A DNA stretch of 64,000 bases from Bordetella pertussis 18323. GTDB lineage: Bacteria > Pseudomonadota > Gammaproteobacteria > Burkholderiales > Burkholderiaceae_B. The stretch covers positions 3,534,001 to 3,598,000 of the forward strand of contig NC_018518.1 in NCBI RefSeq assembly GCF_000306945.1, written 5' to 3'. Position numbers and translations under genes: made by a program. Below are positions 56,979 to 64,000 of the stretch, piece by piece (positions within the stretch are counted from its first letter, which is position 1; the number at the start of each line of letters is the position of its first letter). Under the pieces are notes generated by a model. The model did not search any database, was not told where the DNA came from, and saw only the letters and a program-made list of their open reading frames with translations.

Positions 56979-57962
56979 TCAGGCGTTGCCGGTGCCGACC
57001 AGGATCCGGCCTCGCACCCTGCCGGCCATCAGCTCGTGCGCTGCCGGGATGGCCTCGGCCAGCGCAATCTCGCGCGTCAGCGTCTCCAGCATGGCGAGGT
57101 CCAGGTCCTTCGCCAGGCGTTGCCAGGCCTGGTTGCGGATTTCAAGCGGCGCCATGACGCTGTCCACCCCGATCAGCGACACGCCGCGCAGGATGAAGGG
57201 CATGACGGTGGCCGGCAGGTCCGCGCCCTGGGCAAGCCCGCAGGCCGCGACCGCGCCGCCATAGCGCGTCTGTGCCAGCACATTGGCCAGCGTGTGGCTG
57301 CCCACCACATCGACCGCCGCGCTCCAGCGCTCTTTCTGCAGGGGCTTGCCCTGGCCGGACAGTTCGGCCCGGTCCAGGATCTCGGCGGCGCCGAGGCTGC
57401 GCAGGTAAGGCGCCTCGCTGGCCTTTCCGGTCACGGCGACGACCTGGTGGCCCAGTTTCGCCAGCAGCAGCACCGCGATGGAGCCCACGCCGCCGGTGGC
57501 ACCCGTGACCAGCACGGGTCCATCTCCGGGACGCACGCCGTTGCGCTCCAGCGCCATCACGCACAGCATGGCGGTGTAGCCGGCAGTGCCGATGGCCATC
57601 GCCTGCCGCAGGCTCAATCCCTCGGGCAGGCGCACCAGCCAGTCGCCTCGCAGGCGCGCGCGCTGGGCCAGGCAGCCCTTGTGTTTCTCGCCCACGCCAA
57701 AGCCGTTGAGTATCACGGCGTCGCCGGGCCGCCAGGCGGGGTTTTCGCTGGCGCGGACGATGCCCGCGCCATCGATGCCGGCCACCATCGGCCAGTCGCG
57801 CACCACGGGAGACCGATTGGTGATGGCCAGGCCGTCCTTGTAGTTGAGCGTGGAGTAATGGATGTCGACGGTCACGTCGCCGTCGGGCAGGAAGCTGTCG
57901 TCGACCTGGCGTACCGAGGCGTTGAAATCGTCATTCTTTTCAAGGACAAGCGCGTCAAACAT
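56979..57962 (-). CDS. AcuI/YhdH-type NADPH quinone oxidoreductase
   Basis: A 327-residue medium-chain reductase with [20 protein letters not shown] as the dinucleotide-binding site, [20 protein letters not shown] near the N-terminus and [16 protein letters not shown] region ([20 protein letters not shown]). Family members of this length include acrylyl-CoA reductase AcuI, which uses NADPH. The start MFDALVLEK lies seven bases past GAGGAG. AcuI activity would suit a region rich in CoA-thioester enzymes but is not proven. Confidence 0.85.
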   Translation of the reverse strand: MFDALVLEKNDDFNASVRQVDDSFLPDGDVTVDIHYSTLNYKDGLAITNRSPVVRDWPMVAGIDGAGIVRASENPAWRPGDAVILNGFGVGEKHKGCLAQRARLRGDWLVRLPEGLSLRQAMAIGTAGYTAMLCVMALERNGVRPGDGPVLVTGATGGVGSIAVLLLAKLGHQVVAVTGKASEAPYLRSLGAAEILDRAELSGQGKPLQKERWSAAVDVVGSHTLANVLAQTRYGGAVAACGLAQGADLPATVMPFILRGVSLIGVDSVMAPLEIRNQAWQRLAKDLDLAMLETLTREIALAEAIPAAHELMAGRVRGRILVGTGNA

Positions 57963-58326
57963 GCATCGACTCCTCAATGTGCGGTGGTGTCAGTGGGGTT
58001 GGGCGGCGGCCGGTCGAAGCGGCGCCATTGGCCAGATCTTATAGACACCCACGGATGCACTGCTTCGTATTTGTCGACGTTCGGATTCGTATATGCCGAC
58101 GCAACAGGCATCGCATGCGCCTCGCATCGTCCGGCATGGCATTTTTCGGCATTACTGGTGTACGCCATCAGTAAATCCAACGCAGCGCGCGGGCTTTTTT
58201 CGCTGTAATGCTGCCAAGCCAGCGGGTGCACGTTGTGGCACCCCGATGCCGATGGCGACGTTGCGCGGTCTCCCATCCGCCGCGCGCCCACGGCATGAAA
58301 CCCTTGACGTCGATTACAGAGAAGAC
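57963..58326. other. Divergent spacer, no gene seen
   Basis: This 364-base spacer separates two divergent genes and contains no credible coding sequence. Open frames across it lack ribosome sites and conserved protein motifs. It should hold both promoters; an AT-richer segment at about 58041-58080 and 58140-58165 is where they would most likely lie. I see no palindrome strong enough to name. Confidence 0.5.
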
Positions 58327-59601
58327 GTGACTGTTGATAGCCCCATTTTGACCGACACCCTCGTCGTCGGCGGTGGCCAGGCGGGCATCGCGATGAGCGA
58401 GCACCTGACTGGGCAGGGAGTGCCTCACATCGTGCTGGAGCGTGACCGCATCGCGCAGCGCTGGCGAACCGGGAGGTGGGACTCCCTGGTGGCGAACGGC
58501 CCCGCCTGGCACGATCGCTTCCCCGGCCTGGAATTCGAAGGGCTCGATCCGGACGGTTTCGCGTCCAAGGACGCCGTGGCCGACTACCTGGAGGCTTATG
58601 CGCGCAAGTTCAATGCGCCCATCCGTACCGGCGTGGAAGTGGTGCGCGCCGAGCGCAATGGCGGCAGGTACGGCTTTACGGTGGAGACGTCGGCCGGCAC
58701 CTACGAGGCGCAGCGCATCGTTGTCGCGACCGGGCCGTTCCAGCGGCCGGTGATCCCGGCCATCGCGCCGCGGGACCCCGCGCTCACGCAGATCCATTCG
58801 GCCGATTACCGCAACCCCGGGCAACTGCCCGAGGGCGCCGTCCTGGTGATCGGCGCGGGGTCGTCCGGGGTGCAGATCGCCGATGAACTCCAGCGCGCCG
58901 GCCGCGAGGTCTATCTTTCCGTCGGGCCGCACGACCGTCCGCCCTGGCGCTACCGCGGCCGCGATTTCTGCTGGTGGCTGGGCGTGCTCGGCCTGTGGGA
59001 CCAGGAGACGGTCCAGCCCGGCCGCGAGCACGTGACCATTGCGGTCAGCGGCACGGATGGCGGACGCACCATCGAGTTTCGGGCGCTCGCGCACCAGGGA
59101 ATCACGCTGGTGGGCGTGACGAAGTCGTTTCGCGATGGCGTCGTGGCGTTCGAGAACGATCTGGCCGAGAACGTGGCGCGCGGCGACGCCAATCACTTTG
59201 CCTTGCTGGACGCCGCCGACGCCTACATCGCGCGCAACGGCCTGTCGCTGCCGGACGAGCCGCAAGCCCGCCGGGTGCCGCCCGACCCCGCATGCATGAC
59301 CGAGCCCATTCTGCAGCTCGACCTGGCCGCGGCCAACGTGACGTCGATCATCTGGGCAACCGGATATGCCGCCGAGTACGGCTGGTTGAACGTCGACGCG
59401 TTCGATGCCAACGGCAAGCCCCGCCACCAGCGCGGCGTCTCCAGCGAGCCGGGGGTGTATTTTCTTGGCCTGCCCTGGCTGTCGCGGCGTGGCTCGGCCT
59501 TCCTCTGGGGCGTCTGGCACGACGCGAAGCACATTGCCGGCCACATTGCGATGCAGCGCAACTACCTGTCGTATCCCGATTTCGGCCAGTCCCAGCAGTG
59601 A
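58327..59601 (+). CDS. Flavin-containing monooxygenase-like FAD/NAD(P) enzyme
   Basis: The 424-residue protein has two dinucleotide-binding motifs: TLVVGGGQAGIAMSEHLTGQ for FAD and VLVIGAGSSGVQIADELQRA for NAD(P). It also has an FMO-like segment (RWDSLVANGPAWHDRFPGL) and the C-terminal ATGYAAEYGWLNVDAFD. The start is taken as GTG (VTVDSPILTDTLVVGG); an ATG at 58243 would add a Pro/Arg-rich stretch. It heads a row of five genes reaching the Bug receptor and may oxidise a nitrogen-containing substrate. Closely similar enzymes are called putative flavoprotein monooxygenases. Confidence 0.8.
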   Translation: MTVDSPILTDTLVVGGGQAGIAMSEHLTGQGVPHIVLERDRIAQRWRTGRWDSLVANGPAWHDRFPGLEFEGLDPDGFASKDAVADYLEAYARKFNAPIRTGVEVVRAERNGGRYGFTVETSAGTYEAQRIVVATGPFQRPVIPAIAPRDPALTQIHSADYRNPGQLPEGAVLVIGAGSSGVQIADELQRAGREVYLSVGPHDRPPWRYRGRDFCWWLGVLGLWDQETVQPGREHVTIAVSGTDGGRTIEFRALAHQGITLVGVTKSFRDGVVAFENDLAENVARGDANHFALLDAADAYIARNGLSLPDEPQARRVPPDPACMTEPILQLDLAAANVTSIIWATGYAAEYGWLNVDAFDANGKPRHQRGVSSEPGVYFLGLPWLSRRGSAFLWGVWHDAKHIAGHIAMQRNYLSYPDFGQSQQ

Positions 59602-59631
59602 GTGTGAAACCCGCCTACAGGAATGCTATCG

Positions 59632-60060
59632 ATGCCTACGCATACACGCGTACGCATGTTCAACACCAAGGACACGTACCCGAACCAGACCCTGGACAAT
59701 GATCTTTGCCAGGCTGTCCGTGCCGGGCAGACGGTCTACGTGCGCGGCCAGGTCGGCACGGATTTCGAGGGCCGGCTGGTCGGCCTGGGGGATGCGCGCG
59801 CCCAGACCGAGCAGGCCATGAGCAACGTCAAGCAGTTGCTCGAGGAAGCCGGCAGCGACCTGTCCCACATCGTCAAGACCACGACCTATCTGGTGGATCC
59901 GCGCTACCGCGAACCGGTGTACCAGGAGGTGGGCAAGTGGCTCAAGGGAGTGTTTCCGATCTCCACGGGCCTGGTGGTAAGCGCGCTGGGCCAACCGCAA
60001 TGGCTGATGGAGATCGATGTGATCGCGGTCATTCCGGACGGTTGGCAGGCCCAGCGCTAG
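59632..60060 (+). CDS. RidA/YjgF family protein
   Basis: The 142-residue protein has the RidA beta-trimer fold: NQTLDNDLCQAVRAGQTVYV, VKTTTYLVDPRYREPVYQEV, and PISTGLVVSALGQPQWLMEI. RidA-type enzymes hydrolyse reactive imines and enamines released by amino-acid-oxidising enzymes. It is the second gene of the operon, 30 bases past the FAD enzyme. Start at 59632 was chosen over ATG at 59623; AGGA lies upstream. Confidence 0.87.
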   Translation: MPTHTRVRMFNTKDTYPNQTLDNDLCQAVRAGQTVYVRGQVGTDFEGRLVGLGDARAQTEQAMSNVKQLLEEAGSDLSHIVKTTTYLVDPRYREPVYQEVGKWLKGVFPISTGLVVSALGQPQWLMEIDVIAVIPDGWQAQR

Positions 60061-60070
60061 GGAGGGGAAC

Positions 60071-60745
60071 ATGACATTCTCGATCATCGGGCTGTGTCCC
60101 GACACCGGGCAGCTCGGCGTTGCCATCAGCTCGTCCAGCATCGCGGTCGGCGCCCGCTGCCCATGGCTCAAGCCCGGCGTGGGCGCCGTGTCCACGCAGA
60201 ACATCACCCTGCCGTCGCTGGGTCCCGCCATCCTGGACCTGCTGGCCGCGGGCGCCGCCCCGCGGCAGGCCCTGGAGCAGGCGCTCGATGCCGACCCCTG
60301 GCGCCAGCACCGGCAGGTCACGGTCATCGACGCGCAAGGACGCACCGCGTCCTTCACCGGCTCCGGCGCCCTGGGCGTGCATCACGTCGTCGAGGCGGAA
60401 AACTGTGTCGCCGCGGGCAACCTGCTGAGCAATACCGCCGTGATCGGCGCCATGGCCAGCGCCTTCGAGCGCGCCGCCGGTCCCCTGGCGGATCGCCTGC
60501 TGGCGGGCATGGCCGCCGGCGTGGCCGCGGGCGGCGAAGCCGGCCCCGTGCATTCGGCGGCGTTGAGCCTGGCCGGCGAGGTCAGCTGGCCGATCGCCGA
60601 CCTGCGCGTCGATTGGGATGAGGGCTGCCCCATCGCCTCGCTCGACGCGCTGTGGCAGGCCTATCGCCCCCAGATGCAGGACTACCTGGCGCGGGCCTTG
60701 AACCCGACTGTCGCGCCCACCTATGGCGTGCCGGGCGATGAGTAG
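60071..60745 (+). CDS. DUF1028 family protein
   Basis: The 224-residue protein starts MTFSIIGLCPDTGQLGVAIS, the DUF1028 signature, and has TASFTGSGALGVHHVV and AGEVSWPIADLRVDW. The family resembles Ntn-hydrolases and is often adjacent to RidA and M20 peptidase genes, as here. GGGAGGGGAAC lies before the start. Its end overlaps the next gene by eight bases. A hydrolase on an amide is plausible but unproven. Confidence 0.88.
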   Translation: MTFSIIGLCPDTGQLGVAISSSSIAVGARCPWLKPGVGAVSTQNITLPSLGPAILDLLAAGAAPRQALEQALDADPWRQHRQVTVIDAQGRTASFTGSGALGVHHVVEAENCVAAGNLLSNTAVIGAMASAFERAAGPLADRLLAGMAAGVAAGGEAGPVHSAALSLAGEVSWPIADLRVDWDEGCPIASLDALWQAYRPQMQDYLARALNPTVAPTYGVPGDE

Positions 60746-61910
60746 CGCCACCGGCGACCTGCTGGCGCGATTGGTCGCGTTCCCGACCGTCAGCCGCGAG
60801 TCGAACCTGGCGTTGAGCTCGTTCGTGCAGGACTACCTCGCACAGGCCGGCGTGGCCAGCGAACTGTTCTACAACGAAGCGGGCACCAAGGCCAATCTGT
60901 TCGCCACCATCGGGCCGCGCGACCGGGCCGGCATCGTGCTGTCCGGCCACACGGATGTCGTGCCGGTGGACGGGCAGCCGTGGACCACCGATCCGTTCTG
61001 CCTCACGGAAAAGGACGGACGTCTCCATGGCCGCGGCACGGCCGACATGAAGGGTTTCATCGCCGCGGTGCTGGCGGCGGTGCCGGCCCTGGTGGAACGA
61101 CCGCTGCGGATTCCGGTCCACCTGGCGTTTTCCTATGACGAAGAACTTGGCTGCCTGGGCGTCGGGTCCATGCTGGCCGAGATCGAAAAACGCGCGCCGC
61201 TGCCGTCCATGTGCCTGATCGGCGAGCCGACGCTGCTGCGGCCCGTCCTCGGCCACAAGGGCAAGGCCGCCATGCGTTGCCAGGTAAAGGGACACGCGTG
61301 CCATTCCGCATATGCGCCTTCCGGCGTCAACGCCATCGAGTACGCTGCCCGGCTGATCGGCAAGCTCAACGAGATCGGCGAGCGCCTGGCAAGGCCGCAG
61401 CACCACGATGGCCGCTTCGATCCGCCGTTCTCGACGGTGCAGACCGGGACCATCGCCGGCGGACGCGCGCTCAATATCGTCCCGGCCGAATGCGAATTCG
61501 ACTTCGAGGTGCGGGCCTTGCCGGGCTTCGACCCCGGCCTCGTGCAGCGCGAATTGCGAACCTATGCGGACCGCGAGCTGTTGCCCCGCATGCAGGCGGT
61601 CAATCCGGAAACCGGCATCGAGATGCGGCCGTTGAGCGCCTATCCGGGGCTGGCCACCGAGGCGCACAGCGAAGCGGCGCGCCTGCTGGCGCAATGGTGC
61701 GGTTCGGACGATTTCGGCACCGCGGCCTATGGCTCCGAAGGGGGGCTGTTCAGCCGTTCGGGCATCCCCACGGTGATATGCGGGCCGGGCAGCATGGACC
61801 AGGGGCACAAGCCCGATGAGTTCGTGTCGCTGCAACAGCTTGCGCAATGCGACGCGATGCTGGCGCGCCTGGTCGCGCATGTGCGGGAGCCGGCCGCGCA
61901 AACAGAGTAA
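60738..61910 (+). CDS. M20-family deacetylase (ArgE-like)
   Basis: The 390-residue zinc amidohydrolase has SGHTDVVPVDGQPWTTDPF, GRGTADMKGFIAA, the acid residues in FSYDEELGCLGVGSML and GHKPDEFVS at the end. It is most like acetylornithine deacetylase, removing an acyl group from an amino acid. The ATG at 60738 overlaps the end of the DUF1028 gene (GATGAGTAG), so the two are translationally coupled. In this operon it may act on an N-acyl amino acid delivered by the Bug protein. Confidence 0.9.
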   Translation: MSSATGDLLARLVAFPTVSRESNLALSSFVQDYLAQAGVASELFYNEAGTKANLFATIGPRDRAGIVLSGHTDVVPVDGQPWTTDPFCLTEKDGRLHGRGTADMKGFIAAVLAAVPALVERPLRIPVHLAFSYDEELGCLGVGSMLAEIEKRAPLPSMCLIGEPTLLRPVLGHKGKAAMRCQVKGHACHSAYAPSGVNAIEYAARLIGKLNEIGERLARPQHHDGRFDPPFSTVQTGTIAGGRALNIVPAECEFDFEVRALPGFDPGLVQRELRTYADRELLPRMQAVNPETGIEMRPLSAYPGLATEAHSEAARLLAQWCGSDDFGTAAYGSEGGLFSRSGIPTVICGPGSMDQGHKPDEFVSLQQLAQCDAMLARLVAHVREPAAQTE

Positions 61911-62042
61911 GCGGCAGCGGCGAGGCTGCCATGACGCGTTTTCGGTAGTGGTGATGTACCCCCCCGTCACGAACGCCGGGCTTTCGGATCCGGTCCATGA
62001 CGGTGGCGCTTTTTCTACAACTATGAGACAAGGAGAAATCAT

Positions 62043-63062
62043 ATGTGCATTCAAATCGCTGCAAGAACAAGCCGTCTGTTGCGCAGGCTGTTGTTTTCGC
62101 TGTCCGCGCCGCTGCTGTTGGGCGCGTGGGCGCCGACGGCGATGGCCGCGGATGTGGCGTGGCCCGGCCTCAAGCCGGTGACGCTGATCGTGGGCTATCC
62201 GGCCGGCGGCGGCGCCGATACGGTGGCCCGCCTGGTGGCGGACCGGCTGGGCAAGAAGTACAACCAGCGCTTCATCGTGGAAAACCGTTCCGGCGCCAGC
62301 GGCACGATCGCGGCGACGGTCGTCGCGCGGGCCCCGGCCGACGGCTATACCTTGCTGGCGTCGGCCTCCTCGGAATTGACGGTCGTGCCCACCATCAGGA
62401 CCTCCCTGCAATACGATCCGGCGAAGGATTTCGAACCCGTCGCGGTCACCAGCCAGACGACCTATCTGCTGGTGTCGAACCTGGAGTTCCCGGCCAATAC
62501 GCTGCAGGAGCTGGTCGCTTACGCCAAGAAGAATCCGGGCAAGGTCAGCTACGGCTCGTATGGGCAGAACACCTTCACGCACCTGACGGGCGAGTATCTG
62601 CAGTTGCTGACGGGCACGAAGCTGCTGCATGTGCCCTACAAGGGCGGCGGCGACCTGATTCCGGCGCTGCTCGGCAACCAGATCGAGATCTCGTTCAATT
62701 CGCCGGCCGAAGTGCTCAGCCAGGTCCAGGCCGGCCGCATGAAGGCGCTGGCCGTGCTGTCGCCGCAGCGCCTGAAGGAAATGCCTTCGTTGCCGACCAG
62801 CGCCGAAGCGGGCTATCCCGATCTGACCGCGCGCGGGTGGAACGGCCTGATGGCGCCCAAGGGCACGCCGACCCAGGTGCTCGATGAACTGAACGCCGCC
62901 GTCAACGAGATCATGTGTTCCGAGGATGTCGTGCGCGACCTGCAGGCGCGCGGCATCGAGCCCGGCGGCGGCACGCGCCAGGCCGCGCGCGAGCGGATCG
63001 ACAACGAGCTGCAGCGCTGGCGCGACGTGGTCGAGAAGGTCGGATTGCAGCGGATCGACTGA
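62043..63062 (+). CDS. Bug/TctC-family periplasmic binding protein
   Basis: The 339-residue receptor has a signal peptide (RTSRLLRRLLFSLSAPLLLG ending AMAADVA), then GLKPVTLIVGYPAGGGADTV, ENRSGASGTIAATVVARAPA, and KLLHVPYKGGGDLIPALLGN. AAGGAGAAATC precedes the ATG. It follows the ArgE-like gene after 132 bases and likely captures the operon's substrate. It is the third complete Bug gene in the window; a fourth is possibly the IS-truncated stub at 22480. Confidence 0.93.
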   Translation: MCIQIAARTSRLLRRLLFSLSAPLLLGAWAPTAMAADVAWPGLKPVTLIVGYPAGGGADTVARLVADRLGKKYNQRFIVENRSGASGTIAATVVARAPADGYTLLASASSELTVVPTIRTSLQYDPAKDFEPVAVTSQTTYLLVSNLEFPANTLQELVAYAKKNPGKVSYGSYGQNTFTHLTGEYLQLLTGTKLLHVPYKGGGDLIPALLGNQIEISFNSPAEVLSQVQAGRMKALAVLSPQRLKEMPSLPTSAEAGYPDLTARGWNGLMAPKGTPTQVLDELNAAVNEIMCSEDVVRDLQARGIEPGGGTRQAARERIDNELQRWRDVVEKVGLQRID

Positions 63063-63242
63063 TCGCGGCGGGCGCCCGCGGCCCGGGCGCCCGTTGTGCC
63101 GTGTCGGTTCGGTTCGATGCCGGCCTTCTGCGCGAGCAGTTCGCCGGATATTTTTTCCCTCAATCCGCAATGAGGAGGCTATCCTGGCTGGACGTGGACG
63201 CGTTGGGCGTTCCGCTCTCCACCTACAAGAAAGAGATATCTC

Positions 63243-64000
<758 letters not shown>

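Overview
The window is GC-rich beta-proteobacterial chromosome and looks like Bordetella, most likely B. pertussis. The reasons are four near-identical 1043-bp copies of IS481, part of an IS110-family element at the left edge, a normal Bordetella-type housekeeping set, and many tripartite tricarboxylate (Bug/TctC) binding-protein genes. I see no phage, plasmid, CRISPR or secretion locus. No wholly new multi-gene system stands out. The most informative features are IS-made junctions, regulatory palindromes, and the non-coding flank of the IS110 element.

Layout. 1-1150: 5' part of an IS110-type recombinase (minus), its non-coding flank, then a tandem palindromic repeat. 1158-6542: two small genes, argS, a SPOR-domain protein, dsbA and metC. 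6716-8384: a frameshifted LysE/RhtB exporter followed by IS481 copy 1. 8385-9805: an orphan duplicate of a regulatory region, an XRE repressor, and a divergent response regulator without a normal phosphoacceptor. 9971-15842: proB, obgE, rpmA-rplU, a FAH-family hydrolase, ispB and tRNA-Pro(CGG). 15988-22585: a LysR regulator, a divergent hydantoinase A/B pair, an FAD oxidoreductase and the first 36 codons of a Tat-exported protein cut off by IS481 copy 2. 23776-29881: hpf, ptsN, hprK, two cytochrome c genes on the opposite strand, rapZ and rlpA, ending at IS481 copy 3. 30927-32986: the N-terminal stub of isovaleryl-CoA dehydrogenase, liuR with two perfect palindromic operators, and an MBL hydrolase. 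33015-34057: IS481 copy 4. 34059-46781: a BisC-like molybdoenzyme, an IclR regulator and a CoA-thioester catabolic cluster transcribed from a divergent operator region. 46803-50451: an Lrp/AsnC regulator, glmS and an NAD-dependent epimerase. 50508-64000: a second set of CoA-thioester and import genes with a RidA, DUF1028, ArgE-like and Bug operon, running into an acyl-CoA dehydrogenase cut by the window end.

How they work together. hpf, ptsN, hprK and rapZ form the nitrogen-PTS/ribosome-hibernation block normally found behind rpoN; rpoN is absent here because IS481 copy 2 replaces the upstream side. The two catabolic clusters each pair an importer receptor with CoA activation (NDP-forming synthetase) and beta-oxidation-like enzymes, so they probably take up and degrade small organic acids whose identity the sequence does not give. 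At least two of the four IS481 copies (2 and 3) join unrelated or truncated genes and lack matching target duplications. They therefore look like recombination junctions rather than simple insertions.
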